In this document: positions 42,228-52,729 of the stretch, in pieces | Position numbering within the stretch: the first letter of the stretch is position 1 | Layout: each line of letters opens with the position of its first letter | Assembly: GCF_002901845.1 (NCBI RefSeq) | Contig: NZ_PPQE01000028.1 | Coordinates: 50,869-114,868 of the forward strand | DNA length: 64,000 bases | Reading direction: 5' to 3' | Source: Staphylococcus hominis subsp. hominis | GTDB lineage: Bacteria; Bacillota; Bacilli; Staphylococcales; Staphylococcaceae | Position numbers and translations under genes: made by a program | Notes under the pieces: model-generated | What the model was told of the DNA's origin: nothing | The model's database searches: none | What the model saw: the letters and a program-made list of their open reading frames with translations, nothing else

Positions 42228-42923
42228 ATGACGTCACATGTAACATTTCAACAAGGGGTCCAAGAATGTATTCCAACACTACTAGGATACATCGGTATAG
42301 GACTATCATTTGGCATCGTGGCAGCTTCTCAAGATTTTAGTGTTCTAGAAATTCTTCTGTTATGTTTACTGGTTTATGCAGGCGCAGCACAATTTATTAT
42401 TTGTGCTTTAGTCATTACTGGTACACCTATATCAGCCATCGTGTTAACAACGTTAATTGTGAATTCCCGCTTCTTTTTATTGTCTATGACATTATCACCT
42501 AATTATAAAGATTACGGTATATGGAATCGTTTAGCTTTGTCTTCTATTCTTACTGACGAGACATTTGGCGTTGCTATAACACCACACTTAAAAGGGGAAA
42601 TAATTAATGACCGATGGTTACATGGATTAAATATTACTGCTTATTCATTTTGGGCAATAGCTTGTGTGTTAGGAGCAGTCTTTGGGAAATACATCTCTCA
42701 TCCTGAAATGTTAGGGTTAGACTTTGCGATTACAGCCATGTTTATTTTCTTGGCTATGGCTCAATTTGAAACGATTACACGTTCCAAAGTAAGTATATAT
42801 ATCGTATTAATTGCGTTCGTTATTGTAATGATGTTCATTTTAAGTTGGTTGATGCCCTCTTATGTGGCCATTCTTGTTACATCAATTTGTGCTGCAACAC
42901 TTGGGGTGGTGATGGATCGATGA
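42228..42923 (+). CDS. azlC: Branched-chain amino acid exporter large subunit AzlC
   Basis: A 231-residue membrane protein of the AzlC/YgaZ family. Early motifs are FQQGVQECIPTLLGYIGIGLSFGIVAA, CLLVYAGAAQFIICAL and TLIVNSRFFLLSMTLSP, followed by SILTDETFGVAI. About six to eight helices are seen. With AzlD it exports branched-chain amino acids and their analogues. It overlaps azlD by ATGA. An AAGGAGG ribosome binding site lies before the ATG. Confidence 0.93.
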   Translation: MTSHVTFQQGVQECIPTLLGYIGIGLSFGIVAASQDFSVLEILLLCLLVYAGAAQFIICALVITGTPISAIVLTTLIVNSRFFLLSMTLSPNYKDYGIWNRLALSSILTDETFGVAITPHLKGEIINDRWLHGLNITAYSFWAIACVLGAVFGKYISHPEMLGLDFAITAMFIFLAMAQFETITRSKVSIYIVLIAFVIVMMFILSWLMPSYVAILVTSICAATLGVVMDR

Positions 42924-43249
42924 CGATAACTGGACATATGCTTTTACTCATCGTTTTATGTGGATTAGTGACATTAATTGTGCGGGTTGTACCATTTTTA
43001 ATGATTTCACGTATTCAACTGTCAGAAACAGTCATCAAATGGCTGTCGTTTATTCCAATTTCATTATTCACTGCGTTAGTTATTGATAGTTTTATCGTTC
43101 AACATAAAAGCATGCAGGGCTTTGAATTAAATATTCCATTCATTGTAGCAACCATTCCTACAGTCATTATCGCAGTTGTGACGCGTAGTCTAACCATTAC
43201 TATTATTGTAGGTATTGTATTCATTGCAGGTATACGATGGTTCTTTTAA
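42920..43249 (+). CDS. azlD: Branched-chain amino acid exporter small subunit AzlD
   Basis: A 109-residue protein with four helices and the AzlD signature LIVRVVPFLMISRIQLSETVIKWLSFIPISLFTAL. The start at 42920 is within the ATGA overlap with azlC; a longer reading from 42845 is only a shifted-frame artefact. The protein is the partner of AzlC in branched-chain amino acid efflux. Confidence 0.92.
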   Translation: MTITGHMLLLIVLCGLVTLIVRVVPFLMISRIQLSETVIKWLSFIPISLFTALVIDSFIVQHKSMQGFELNIPFIVATIPTVIIAVVTRSLTITIIVGIVFIAGIRWFF

Positions 43250-43328
43250 TTCATTTATTTACTGCGCATTGAAGTTAACTAGGCAATTGTATTAAAATAA
43301 GTTTAAATTAAACCATTCAATCAATATA

Positions 43329-43490
43329 TAGATACTCTTATTTTGAGAAGTAGAGGGAATTGGCCCTATGAAGCTTCAGCAACCGACAAATCATTTGTAC
43401 GGTGCTACAACCAACGAGATACTCGAATGATAAGTACTAAAGTATTATCGCTTCATACTTTTAAAATTAAGGGTAGAAGCGATTTTTTTA
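43329..43490 (+). promoter_or_regulatory. SAM-I (S-box) riboswitch of metX
   Basis: The aptamer shows TTATTTTGAGAAG, AGAGGGAATTGGCCCTATGA, GCTTCAGCAACC and the 3' side GGTGCTACAACC with AGATAC, the ordered S-box blocks, from 43329 to about 43438. The P1 arms are near 43330 and 43430. The expression platform is a terminator at 43447-43490 (ATCGCTTC / GAAGCGAT plus seven T). SAM should turn metX off. The in-frame reading that starts at 43343 runs through this RNA and is not a protein extension. Confidence 0.93.
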
Positions 43491-43507
43491 TTCTAAGGAG
43501 GCATAGC

Positions 43508-44476
43508 ATGACAAATTATACAGTAGATACATTACATTTAGGTGCTTTTACAACGGAATCAGGTGAAACGATTGAGAATCTAAAATTGCGTTATGAGCAC
43601 GTAGGTTATTCGGGACAACCGCTTGTTGTGGTTTGTCATGCTCTGACTGGGAATCATTTAACTTATGGTACAGATGAACATCCTGGATGGTGGCGCGAAA
43701 TCATTGATGGTGGTTATATGCCGATATATGATTATCAGTTTCTTACTTTTAATGTTATTGGAAGTCCTTTTGGTTCAAGTTCCCCTTTAAACGATGCTCA
43801 TTTTCCTAAAACCATCACATTAAGAGATATCGTTAAGGCAATTGAATTGGGAATCAAGGCCCTTGGATTTACTAAAATTGATATTTTAATTGGTGGCAGT
43901 TTAGGTGGCATGCAAGTAATGGAATTATTATATAATCATCGATTCGAAGTAGATAAAGCAGTCATCTTAGCAGCTACGGATAAAACCTCTTCATACAGTC
44001 GTGCCTTCAATGAAATTGCACGTGAAGCGATTCATATTGGAGGTAAAGAAGGACTTAGTATTGCAAGACAACTTGGATTCTTAACATATCGTTCTTCAAA
44101 AAGTTATGACGCACGTTTCACACCAGATGAAGTAGTCAATTATCAACGTCATCAAGGTAATAAGTTTAAAGAATCCTACGATTTATCGTGTTATTTAACG
44201 ATGTTGAATGTCTTAGATAGTCATCATCTTGATCGTCAGCGCGATGATGTGGATGAGGTCTTCCAATCTTTAAATACAAAAGTACTAACGATGGGCTTTA
44301 CAGATGATTTGTTATATCCAGATGATCAAGTCAGAGCAGTAGGAGAACGTTTTAAATATCATCGTCACTTTTTTGTTCCAGACAACGTAGGCCATGATGG
44401 TTTTTTACTTAATTTTAATGACTGGGCGCCTAACTTGTATCATTTTTTAAAAGTTTCGAAATTCAAACGAAAATAA
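43508..44476 (+). CDS. metX: Homoserine O-acetyltransferase
   Basis: A 322-residue alpha/beta-hydrolase acyltransferase. It has VVVCHALTGNH and YDYQFLTFNVIGSPFGSSSP, the nucleophile elbow GGSLGGMQVMELL (Ser at about residue 142), DLLYPDDQ for the catalytic Asp and NVGHDGFL for the catalytic His. It activates homoserine as O-acetylhomoserine, the substrate for MetI in the metICFE operon at the far end of the window. AAGGAGG and ATG at 43508 decide the start. The gene follows a SAM riboswitch. Confidence 0.94.
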   Translation: MTNYTVDTLHLGAFTTESGETIENLKLRYEHVGYSGQPLVVVCHALTGNHLTYGTDEHPGWWREIIDGGYMPIYDYQFLTFNVIGSPFGSSSPLNDAHFPKTITLRDIVKAIELGIKALGFTKIDILIGGSLGGMQVMELLYNHRFEVDKAVILAATDKTSSYSRAFNEIAREAIHIGGKEGLSIARQLGFLTYRSSKSYDARFTPDEVVNYQRHQGNKFKESYDLSCYLTMLNVLDSHHLDRQRDDVDEVFQSLNTKVLTMGFTDDLLYPDDQVRAVGERFKYHRHFFVPDNVGHDGFLLNFNDWAPNLYHFLKVSKFKRK

Positions 44477-44565
44477 TAGATAAGAGAACAGTTAACACAT
44501 TTGTTTAATTTGAATATAGAAGGTAAAATAGACCTTATAGTCAAAAAAGTATAGGAGTGGCGAAT

Positions 44566-45477
44566 GTGTTTTCAAAAGTACATCCTAAAGCAATGATTAT
44601 AGGAACTATCGTGCTTGTAGCAGTTGCTTTAGTTACGTATGTATTGCCAATAATTGGTCTGATTCTATGTTTATTCGCTACCATTCCAGGGATTATCATG
44701 TGGCATAAATCAATTGCTACATTTGGAATTGGAGCTTTACTCACTGTAGTCATCACGACCTTATTAGGGAATACCTTTGTATTAAGTGCCATGATTCTAG
44801 TTTTATTACTAAGTTTTGTAATTGGCCAATTATTAAAAGAACGTACATCTAAAGAACGCATTTTATATATTACAACAATGTATATAAGTATTGTGACGTT
44901 AATTGCATTTATGTTATTACAAGCGTTCAAAAAGATTCCAAATACCGAAGTATTGATTAAACCAGCAAAAGACGCAATGAACAATGCGATTGTAAATTCA
45001 GGCGTTGAATCAGATTATAAGATCATCTTAGAAGAAGGATTTCGTCAAATGGCTGTTCAACTTCCAAGTTACATCATTATTATTGTTTTTCTTTTAGTTT
45101 TAATTAATATCATCATTACATTTCCAATTTTACGCAAATTCAAAGTAGCAACACCTATGTTTAGACCTTTATTTGCTTGGCAGATGAATCGCACATTATT
45201 ATGGATTTACATGATTGTGCTAGTATGTGTGATGTTTGCGATGAAACCAAGTATATTCCAAAGTATCGTATTGAATTTCGAAGTTGTGTTATCATTATTA
45301 ATGTATATCCAAGGATTGAGTTTGATTCATTTCTTTGGAAAGGCCAAACGATTACCTGATGCGGTATCCATATTATTAATGGTCGTGGGGACAGTTATTT
45401 CACCCTTTACGCATATCGTATCATTACTTGGCGTACTTGATTTAGGAATTAACTTAAAACGAATGATTAAAAAATGA
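44566..45477 (+). CDS. DUF2232 (YybS-like) integral membrane protein
   Basis: A 303-residue protein with about eight helices and no soluble domain. It belongs by layout to the DUF2232/YybS family, which lies before gdpP in Firmicutes. The AGGAG at 44553-44557 favours the GTG at 44566; an in-frame GTG at 44557 is only just possible. It lies nine codons upstream of gdpP, so the two are probably one unit with rplI and dnaB. Its function is unknown; a link to cyclic-di-AMP or envelope stress is inferred only from the neighbour. Confidence 0.85.
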   Translation: MFSKVHPKAMIIGTIVLVAVALVTYVLPIIGLILCLFATIPGIIMWHKSIATFGIGALLTVVITTLLGNTFVLSAMILVLLLSFVIGQLLKERTSKERILYITTMYISIVTLIAFMLLQAFKKIPNTEVLIKPAKDAMNNAIVNSGVESDYKIILEEGFRQMAVQLPSYIIIIVFLLVLINIIITFPILRKFKVATPMFRPLFAWQMNRTLLWIYMIVLVCVMFAMKPSIFQSIVLNFEVVLSLLMYIQGLSLIHFFGKAKRLPDAVSILLMVVGTVISPFTHIVSLLGVLDLGINLKRMIKK

Positions 45478-45504
45478 CTTTAAAAAGTGAATAGAGGTGG
45501 AAGA

Positions 45505-47472
45505 ATGAACCGTCAATCCACTAAAAAAGCATTGCTTATTCCTTACATTTTGATGGTGCTTACGGCAATTGCAATTGTTATTGTAGGGTTTATATTTAAA
45601 CCTTTAATGGCAACGTTTACGGCGATTGCTTTAATGATTATGATCGTCATTAGTGCGGTATTGATTAAACAAGCATTATCAAAAATGGATCATTATGTGG
45701 ATAATCTGAGTGGTCATATTTCAGCAGGAAGTAATAAAGCAATTAAACGCATGCCAATTGGTTTAGTTGTGATTGATGCTGACGATCACATCGAATGGAT
45801 CAACCAATATATGTCTGAACATCTAGAAACGAATGTCATCTCAGAACCAGTCAATGAAGTTTTTCCGAATATTCTTAAGCAACTTGAAAGAGTACAAGAA
45901 ATAGAAATCGAACATGGTCAGTACCATTATCATGTACGTTATTCTGAAGAAGAGCATTGTTTATATTTCTTCGATATTACAGAAGAGGTACATACAAATG
46001 AATTATATGAAGAATCAAAGCCTATTATTGCAACGTTGTTTTTAGATAACTACGATGAAATTACCCAAAATATGAATGACACACAACGTTCTGAAATCAA
46101 CTCAATGGTGACACGTATTATTAGTCGATGGGCAACTGAATATAACATTTATTTTAAACGTTATAGTTCAGATCAATTCGTAGCTTATTTAAACCAAAAA
46201 ATCTTAGCAGAAATAGAAGATTCTAATTTTGATATTCTAAGTCAGTTACGTGAAAAAAGTGTAGGCTATCGTGCACAATTGACATTAAGTATTGGTGTTG
46301 GTGAAGGTACCGAAGATTTAATTGAACTTGGTGAATTATCTCAATCAGGACTTGATTTAGCCTTAGGTCGTGGAGGAGACCAAGTTGCAATTAAAAACAT
46401 GAATGGTAATGTCCGTTTTTACGGAGGTAAGACTGACCCGATGGAAAAACGAACACGTGTTAGAGCACGTGTTATCTCTCACGCATTGAAAGATATCTTA
46501 ACTGAAGGCGACAAAGTGATTATTATGGGACATAAACGTCCCGACTTAGATGCGGTTGGCGCAGCTATTGGAGTATCTCGATTTGCGTCAATGAATAATT
46601 TAGAAGCATATGTGGTACTTAATGAAGAAGATATCGATCCAACATTAAGTCGTGTGATGGAAGAAATTGATAAAAAACCTGAATTGAAAGAACGATTTGT
46701 GACATCTGATGAGGCTTGGGATATGATGACGTCAAAAACAACGGTTGTTGTGGTAGACACACATAAACCTGAAATGGTATTAGATGAAAATATTCTAAAT
46801 AAAGCGAATCGTAAAGTAGTCATTGATCATCATAGACGTGGAGAAAGCTTTATTTCAAATCCATTACTCGTTTATATGGAACCTTATGCAAGTTCAACTG
46901 CAGAACTTGTCACAGAGTTATTAGAATATCAGCCAACAGAACAACGGTTATCACGTTTAGAATCTACAATTATGTATGCAGGTATTATTGTTGATACACG
47001 TAATTTTACATTACGAACAGGGTCAAGAACGTTTGATGCGGCAAGTTATTTACGTGCGCATGGTGCGGATACAATTTTAACGCAACAATTCCTTAAAGAT
47101 GATGTTGATACGTATATTAATCGTTCTGAATTGATACGCACAGTGGAAGTTCAAGATAATGGTGTCGCAATTGCTCACGGTTCTAATGATAAAATCTATC
47201 ATCCTGTAACAGTTGCACAAGCTGCGGATGAATTGTTAAGTTTAGAAGGCATTGAAGCTTCTTACGTTGTAGCGAAACGTGAAGATAATCTTATTGGTAT
47301 TTCAGCACGTTCATTAGGCGGTATTAATGTTCAATTAACAATGGAAGCTTTAGGTGGCGGAGGTCACTTAACAAATGCTGCAACGCAAATAAAAGGTGTC
47401 ACTATAGAAGAAGCAATCGAGCAATTACAACAAGCAATTACTGAACAAATGAGTAGGAGTGAAGATACATGA
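45505..47472 (+). CDS. gdpP: Cyclic-di-AMP phosphodiesterase GdpP
   Basis: A 655-residue membrane protein. Two helices lie at about residues 10-28 and 33-55, then a PAS-like sensor ([20 protein letters not shown]), a degenerate GGDEF domain, and DHH/DHHA1 phosphodiesterase domains from about 335. The DHH motifs are [28 protein letters not shown] and VIDHHRRGE, and the DHHA1 glycine box is [11 protein letters not shown]. It hydrolyses c-di-AMP to pApA; loss raises beta-lactam tolerance in staphylococci. The ATG at 45505 follows GAGGTGG; the GTG six codons earlier has no such site. Confidence 0.96.
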   Translation: MNRQSTKKALLIPYILMVLTAIAIVIVGFIFKPLMATFTAIALMIMIVISAVLIKQALSKMDHYVDNLSGHISAGSNKAIKRMPIGLVVIDADDHIEWINQYMSEHLETNVISEPVNEVFPNILKQLERVQEIEIEHGQYHYHVRYSEEEHCLYFFDITEEVHTNELYEESKPIIATLFLDNYDEITQNMNDTQRSEINSMVTRIISRWATEYNIYFKRYSSDQFVAYLNQKILAEIEDSNFDILSQLREKSVGYRAQLTLSIGVGEGTEDLIELGELSQSGLDLALGRGGDQVAIKNMNGNVRFYGGKTDPMEKRTRVRARVISHALKDILTEGDKVIIMGHKRPDLDAVGAAIGVSRFASMNNLEAYVVLNEEDIDPTLSRVMEEIDKKPELKERFVTSDEAWDMMTSKTTVVVVDTHKPEMVLDENILNKANRKVVIDHHRRGESFISNPLLVYMEPYASSTAELVTELLEYQPTEQRLSRLESTIMYAGIIVDTRNFTLRTGSRTFDAASYLRAHGADTILTQQFLKDDVDTYINRSELIRTVEVQDNGVAIAHGSNDKIYHPVTVAQAADELLSLEGIEASYVVAKREDNLIGISARSLGGINVQLTMEALGGGGHLTNAATQIKGVTIEEAIEQLQQAITEQMSRSEDT

Positions 47473-47915
47473 AAGTAATATTTACACAAGATGTTAAAGG
47501 TAAAGGTAAAAAAGGTGAAGTTAAAGACGTGCCAGTAGGTTACGCAAATAACTTTTTATTAAAAAATAAATATGCTGTTGAAGCAACACCAGGTAATTTA
47601 AAACAATTAGAACAACAAAATAGACGTGCTGAAGCGGATAGACAACAAGAAATCGATGATGCTAAAGCATTAAAAGCAAAATTAGAAGATATCGAAGTTG
47701 AAGTAAGTGCTAAAACTGGTGAAGGCGGTAAATTGTTTGGTTCTATTAGTACAAAACAAATTGCTGACGCATTAAAAAATCAACACGATATTAAAATTGA
47801 TAAACGTAAAATGGATTTACCACACGGTATTCACGCGTTAGGTTATACTAATGTACCTGTTAAATTAGACAAAGAAGTTGAAGGTACAATTCGTGTACAC
47901 ACTGTAGAAAAATAA
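47469..47915 (+). CDS. rplI: 50S ribosomal protein bL9
   Basis: A 148-residue L9: an N-terminal domain [31 protein letters not shown], a long charged helix, and the C-terminal domain [17 protein letters not shown]. The start overlaps gdpP by ATGA. Dna helicase gene dnaB follows by 110 bases. Confidence 0.98.
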   Translation: MKVIFTQDVKGKGKKGEVKDVPVGYANNFLLKNKYAVEATPGNLKQLEQQNRRAEADRQQEIDDAKALKAKLEDIEVEVSAKTGEGGKLFGSISTKQIADALKNQHDIKIDKRKMDLPHGIHALGYTNVPVKLDKEVEGTIRVHTVEK

Positions 47916-48026
47916 AAAATTTGGGACACACATAGGTAGTCCACTCTTTTAAAAACAATTCATAGAAATAGATATAATGTTGCACTAGCATGTCGAAAAT
48001 TTTAAGATGGATGGGTGTAATGATTG

Positions 48027-49427
48027 ATGGATAATATGTATGATCAAAGACAAATGCCCCATAACAATGAAGCTGAACAGTCTGTCTTAGGTGCAATTAT
48101 TTTAGATCCAGAATTAATAGGTTCGACTCAGGAGGTATTACTTCCTGAGTCGTTTTATAGAGGTGCACACCAACATATCTTCAGAGCAATGATGAACTTA
48201 AACGAAGATGCTCATGAGATTGATGTAGTTACGTTAATGGAACAATTAACGAAAGAAGGTACGTTAAGTGAAGCTGGTGGCCCTCAATATTTAGCTGAAT
48301 TATCGAATAATGTACCGACGACACGTAATATTGAATACTATAGAAATATAGTTGCTAATCTTGCGCTTAAACGTCGATTAATTCAAACAGCTGATAGCAT
48401 TGCGAATGATGGGTATAATAATGAGCTTGAATTAGATGCTATTTTAAGTGATGCTGAAAAACGTATTCTTGAACTCTCAGCAAACCGTCAAAGTGATGGA
48501 TTTAAAGATATTAGAGATGTCTTAGGTCAAGTATATGAGACTGCAGAAGAACTTGACCAAAATAGTGGGCAAACGCCGGGTATTCCTACTGGATACCGCG
48601 ATTTAGACCAGATGACTGCGGGCTTTAATAGAAATGATTTAATTATTTTAGCAGCCCGTCCTTCTGTAGGTAAGACTGCCTTCGCACTTAATATCGCTCA
48701 AAAAGTAGCCACTCATGAAGATAACTATACAGTAGGTATTTTCTCACTTGAAATGGGTGCCGATCAACTTGCGACACGTATGATTTGTAGTTCAGGAAAT
48801 GTAGATTCTAACCGTTTAAGAACAGGGACAATGACAGAAGAAGACTGGAATCGATTTACGATTGCAGTTGGTAAATTATCGAGAACAAAGATTTTTATTG
48901 ATGATACACCAGGAATTCGTATTACAGATTTACGATCAAAGTGTCGTCGTCTTAAACAAGAACATGGCCTTGATATGATTGTGATTGACTATTTACAACT
49001 TATTCAAGGGAGTGGCTCACGTTTTTCAGATAATAGACAACAAGAAGTTTCTGAAATCTCACGTACGTTAAAAGCCATCGCGCGTGAATTAGAATGTCCC
49101 GTTATTGCACTGAGTCAGTTATCTCGAGGCGTAGAACAACGTCAAGATAAACGACCAATGATGAGTGATATTCGTGAATCAGGATCAATTGAGCAAGACG
49201 CAGATATTGTTGCGTTCTTGTATCGTGATGATTACTATAATCGAGGCGATGGTGAAGAAGATGACGATAGTACGCAGTTCGAACCTCAATCCAATGACGA
49301 TAATGGTGAGATTGAAATTATTATTGCTAAACAACGTAACGGCCCTACAGGCACAGTGAAGTTACACTTTATGAAACAATATAATAAATTTACAGACATT
49401 GATTATGCACATGCAGACATGTCATAA
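48027..49427 (+). CDS. dnaB: Replicative DNA helicase (DnaB; DnaC in Bacillus nomenclature)
   Basis: A 466-residue hexameric helicase. The N-terminal primase-binding domain has QMPHNNEAEQSVLGAIILDPE. The RecA-like core has Walker A LAARPSVGKTAFALN, Walker B DMIVIDYLQLI, and the H4 region ALSQLSRGVEQRQDKRPMMSDIRESGSIEQDADI. Unwinding starts at the origin with DnaA and DnaI. The ATG at 48027 follows a weak ribosome binding site (GGATGGG); the TTG three bases earlier is an alternative start. Confidence 0.97.
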   Translation: MDNMYDQRQMPHNNEAEQSVLGAIILDPELIGSTQEVLLPESFYRGAHQHIFRAMMNLNEDAHEIDVVTLMEQLTKEGTLSEAGGPQYLAELSNNVPTTRNIEYYRNIVANLALKRRLIQTADSIANDGYNNELELDAILSDAEKRILELSANRQSDGFKDIRDVLGQVYETAEELDQNSGQTPGIPTGYRDLDQMTAGFNRNDLIILAARPSVGKTAFALNIAQKVATHEDNYTVGIFSLEMGADQLATRMICSSGNVDSNRLRTGTMTEEDWNRFTIAVGKLSRTKIFIDDTPGIRITDLRSKCRRLKQEHGLDMIVIDYLQLIQGSGSRFSDNRQQEVSEISRTLKAIARELECPVIALSQLSRGVEQRQDKRPMMSDIRESGSIEQDADIVAFLYRDDYYNRGDGEEDDDSTQFEPQSNDDNGEIEIIIAKQRNGPTGTVKLHFMKQYNKFTDIDYAHADMS

Positions 49428-49438
49428 AAATATTTTTT

Positions 49439-49480
49439 ACCGTACATTATTATTATTTTTAATATAAATGTACGGTTTTT
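49439..49480 (+). terminator. Terminator of dnaB
   Basis: ACCGTACATT pairs with AATGTACGGT, followed by TTTTATTTT. It lies 11 bases after the stop codon. Confidence 0.8.
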
Positions 49481-49623
49481 ATTTTATTTTTGAAAAATAA
49501 AGTTAAGTGAAGTATGTGTATTAAATATTTGTAAAACTGTCTTGAAATACTGGTAAATTAACAATGTTAAAGGTTTTTTAATAAAATATACATATTGATT
49601 TGACTGATGTGAATACTATTTTT

Positions 49624-49636
49624 AATGTTCGATTTT
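49624..49636 (-). promoter_or_regulatory. Candidate PurR box upstream of purA
   Basis: On the minus strand AAAATCGAACATT matches the PurR consensus AWWWCCGAACWWT at 12 of 13 positions. It lies 71 bases before purA, where purine repression is expected. A second clear box is not visible, although PurR normally uses a pair. The rest of the 225-base gap is AT-rich. Confidence 0.5.
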
Positions 49637-49706
49637 TATTTGCATTATATAAAACGTATTGATAGAATACTTAGTGGTTAATTGAGAAAACTTTGGAGGT
49701 GCTCAC

Positions 49707-50990
49707 ATGTCATCAATCGTAGTAGTTGGGACACAATGGGGAGACGAAGGTAAAGGTAAAATTACAGATTTCTTAGCAGAACAAGCAGATGTGATTGCGC
49801 GTTTTTCAGGTGGTAATAACGCAGGCCATACCATTCAATTTGGTGGAGAAACATACAAATTACATTTAGTACCATCAGGTATTTTTTATAAAGATAAATT
49901 AGCAGTGATTGGTAATGGTGTGGTTGTAGATCCTGTTGCATTATTAAAAGAATTAGACGCTTTAAATGAACGTGGTATTTCTACAGATAATCTACGTATT
50001 TCAAACCGTGCGCAAGTCATCTTACCATATCACTTAGCACAAGATGAATATGAAGAACGTCGTCGCGGCGATAATAAAATCGGTACAACGAAAAAAGGGA
50101 TTGGACCAGCTTACGTAGATAAAGCACAACGTATTGGTATTCGTATGGCTGATTTATTAGAAAAAGACACATTTGAAAGACGTTTAAAAGAAAATATTGA
50201 GATTAAGAATGCATATTTCAAAGGGATGTTTAATGAAACGTGCCCACACTTTGATGAAATATTCGATGAATACTATGCCGCTGGTCAACGTTTAAAAGAA
50301 TTCGTTACAGATACAGCTAAAATTTTAGATGACGCTTTCGTAGCTGATGAAAAAGTTTTATTTGAAGGTGCACAAGGAGTTATGTTAGATATCGACCATG
50401 GTACATATCCTTTTGTAACGTCAAGTAATCCTGTGGCAGGTAATGTGACAGTAGGAACTGGCGTGGGTCCAACCTTCGTATCTAAAGTGATTGGGGTATG
50501 TAAATCCTATACATCTCGTGTAGGTGACGGCCCATTCCCTACTGAATTATTCGACGAAGATGGTCATCATATTAGAGAAGTAGGTCGTGAATATGGAACG
50601 ACAACAGGACGTCCTCGTCGTGTAGGTTGGTTCGACTCAGTTGTATTACGTCACTCTCGTCGTGTAAGTGGTATTACAGACTTATCTATTAACTCAATTG
50701 ACGTTTTAACAGGTTTAGATACGGTTAAAATTTGTACAGCTTATGAGTTAGATGGTGAAACAATCACAGAATATCCAGCAAACTTAGACCAATTACGTCG
50801 TTGTAAACCAATTTTCGAAGAGTTACCTGGTTGGACGGAAGACATTACAGGTTGTCGTACATTAGAAGAATTACCTGAAAACGCACGTAAATACTTAGAA
50901 CGTATTTCTGAATTATGTGGCGTTCATATTTCAATCTTCTCTGTAGGCCCTGACCGTGAGCAAACAAACCTATTAGAAAAATTATGGTAA
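49707..50990 (+). CDS. purA: Adenylosuccinate synthetase
   Basis: A 427-residue enzyme that joins aspartate to IMP with GTP. Motifs are [17 protein letters not shown] at the start, [62 protein letters not shown] and [11 protein letters not shown]. It is a single-gene unit with a strong GGAGGTG site and a possible PurR box. Its 3' untranslated region is long and structured. Confidence 0.98.
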   Translation: MSSIVVVGTQWGDEGKGKITDFLAEQADVIARFSGGNNAGHTIQFGGETYKLHLVPSGIFYKDKLAVIGNGVVVDPVALLKELDALNERGISTDNLRISNRAQVILPYHLAQDEYEERRRGDNKIGTTKKGIGPAYVDKAQRIGIRMADLLEKDTFERRLKENIEIKNAYFKGMFNETCPHFDEIFDEYYAAGQRLKEFVTDTAKILDDAFVADEKVLFEGAQGVMLDIDHGTYPFVTSSNPVAGNVTVGTGVGPTFVSKVIGVCKSYTSRVGDGPFPTELFDEDGHHIREVGREYGTTTGRPRRVGWFDSVVLRHSRRVSGITDLSINSIDVLTGLDTVKICTAYELDGETITEYPANLDQLRRCKPIFEELPGWTEDITGCRTLEELPENARKYLERISELCGVHISIFSVGPDREQTNLLEKLW

Positions 50991-51124
50991 GAAAAGCGTA
51001 TAAACCTAGAGCAATAACGTGCTAAGAGCGAAAATCGGCTTTTGATTTTAAGATGAGCATACGATTGACGAGCGGGTTGCTTTTCGAAGCCCATTAATAA
51101 TAAAGCATTTAATGGTATACATTT

Positions 51125-51162
51125 AACGTTGTTAAAGTCACTCACTTTAGCAACGTTTTTTA
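51125..51162 (+). terminator. Terminator of purA
   Basis: AACGTTGTTAAAGT pairs (one mismatch) with ACTTTAGCAACGTT, followed by TTTTTAT. It lies 135 bases after the stop, leaving a structured 3' untranslated region at 50991-51124. Confidence 0.8.
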
Positions 51163-51374
51163 TATACATCAAATAAGGTAATGATAACCATATCATTTAA
51201 ATTTGAATTAATAATGTAAAAGTAAAGAAAAAAAGTATATTCTCACGTAATCTACCTTCAAAACAACTCTTTTTTCTAAAAATTAAGGAATTATAAAAAA
51301 ATATTAAAATTATGTAAAAAAGTTCTTGTCTTTAAAATAAAAGCTATGCTATAATCTATCTTGTGCTTAAGAAC

Positions 51375-51449
51375 GGCTCCTTGGTCAAGCGGTTAAGACA
51401 CCGCCCTTTCACGGCGGTAACACGGGTTCGAGTCCCGTAGGAGTCACCA
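51375..51449 (+). tRNA. tRNA-Glu (anticodon TTC)
   Basis: 75 bases including an encoded CCA. The acceptor stem GGCTCCT pairs with AGGAGTC, the anticodon loop reads CTTTCAC and the T-loop is GGGTTCGAGTCCC. It lies between purA and walR, as in other staphylococci. Confidence 0.97.
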
Positions 51450-51454
51450 TTTTA

Positions 51455-51527
51455 GGTCTCGTAGTGTAGCGGTTAACACGCCTGCCTGTCACGCAGGAGA
51501 TCGCGGGTTCGATTCCCGTCGAGACCG
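51455..51527 (+). tRNA. tRNA-Asp (anticodon GTC)
   Basis: 73 bases up to the discriminator G. The acceptor GGTCTCG pairs with CGAGACC, the anticodon loop is CTGTCAC and the T-loop is GGGTTCGATTCCC. CCA is not encoded and must be added after transcription, unlike the neighbouring tRNA-Glu, which is only five bases upstream. Confidence 0.97.
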
Positions 51528-51529
51528 TA

Positions 51530-51560
51530 TTGCTTATCCAAAAGGGTAGGCATTTTTTTT
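51530..51560 (+). terminator. Terminator of the tRNA-Glu/tRNA-Asp unit
   Basis: TGCTTATCC pairs with GGGTAGGCA (two G-U), followed by a run of eight T. From here to walR (51561-52015) there is no gene; the stretch is AT-rich. Confidence 0.85.
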
Positions 51561-51913
51561 ATACTTTTTTAATATTGCTTCTTTATTTTTATAAATATAT
51601 AGACGTTATCATGAGTAAAGCGATGTGTGTATTACAAATAGATGACGTCGCAATATACTTTTAATATTTCTCTCTTTTTTTATACATCTTTTATATATCA
51701 CTCTTAATTTTCAACGACTATCCGCTATCATCATTTTGTAACATTGTACCGTTTCAGTCTTCCTACGACTTTTGTCCAATATTCAAGGCGCTCAACTTAT
51801 TTGTAATATAAAACGAGCGTGGTAAACTTTAAATTAATGTTATTCTATAATTTTAAATATGAAAATAGAATTAAGTGAATATTAATGTTAAATTATATAG
51901 TAGATAAACGTGC

Positions 51914-51941
51914 GTTAAGACGTAAGATAGCGCCATATAAT
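51914..51941 (+). promoter_or_regulatory. Candidate promoter of the walRKHI operon
   Basis: A -10 TATAAT lies at 51936-51941. About 17 bases upstream is CGTTAA (weak -35). It would start transcription about 70 bases before walR. The assignment is from spacing and the perfect -10 only. Confidence 0.5.
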
Positions 51942-52015
51942 ACAGTTAATGTTTTACTCAAAATATAATAAACATTAAGGTTTGAACTACAATTTGAGAA
52001 ATGAGGTTTATAGAT

Positions 52016-52717
52016 ATGGCTAGAAAAGTTGTTGTAGTTGATGATGAAAAGCCAATTGCGGATATTTTAGAATTTAATTTAAAAAAAGAAGGCTATGAAG
52101 TGCATTGCGCTTATGATGGTAATGATGCCGTCGATTTAATTTATGAAGAAGAGCCAGACATCGTATTGTTAGACATTATGTTACCTGGTCGCGATGGTAT
52201 GGAAGTATGTCGTGAAGTACGTAAAAAATATGACATGCCAATTATTATGTTAACAGCGAAAGACTCAGAAATTGATAAAGTATTGGGCCTTGAATTAGGC
52301 GCTGATGATTATGTGACGAAACCATTTAGCACACGTGAATTAATTGCACGTGTGAAAGCAAATTTAAGACGTCACTATGCTCAACCTGCGCAAGAATCAG
52401 AAGGTACAACGAATGAAATTGCGATTAAAGATATCGTAATTTATCCTGAGGCTTACTCAATTAAAAAACGTGGTGAGGATATTGAATTAACACATCGTGA
52501 ATTTGAATTATTCCACTATCTGTCAAAACATATGGGACAAGTTATGACACGTGAACACTTACTACAAACGGTTTGGGGCTACGATTATTTTGGAGACGTG
52601 CGTACAGTGGATGTAACCATTCGTCGTTTAAGAGAAAAAATTGAAGACGATCCATCTCATCCAGAATATATTGTGACACGTCGAGGCGTTGGATACTTTC
52701 TCCAACAACATGATTAG
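52016..52717 (+). CDS. walR: Essential response regulator WalR
   Basis: A 233-residue OmpR-type regulator. The receiver domain has [19 protein letters not shown], the phosphorylated Asp in [14 protein letters not shown] (about residue 53), and conserved Thr and Lys in MLTAKDS and DYVTKPF. The winged helix has [25 protein letters not shown]. It controls cell-wall hydrolases and is essential in staphylococci. The ATG at 52016 gives the usual length; the five extra residues upstream have no ribosome binding site. Confidence 0.98.
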   Translation: MARKVVVVDDEKPIADILEFNLKKEGYEVHCAYDGNDAVDLIYEEEPDIVLLDIMLPGRDGMEVCREVRKKYDMPIIMLTAKDSEIDKVLGLELGADDYVTKPFSTRELIARVKANLRRHYAQPAQESEGTTNEIAIKDIVIYPEAYSIKKRGEDIELTHREFELFHYLSKHMGQVMTREHLLQTVWGYDYFGDVRTVDVTIRRLREKIEDDPSHPEYIVTRRGVGYFLQQHD

Positions 52718-52729
52718 GAGTTGCAAACG

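Noticed and set aside
42845..42919. Longer start for azlD.
   Set aside because: The added residues are azlC read in another frame; the ATGA overlap at 42920 is the normal start.
43343..43507. N-terminal extension of metX.
   Set aside because: It runs through the SAM riboswitch and terminator; the real ATG at 43508 has AAGGAGG.
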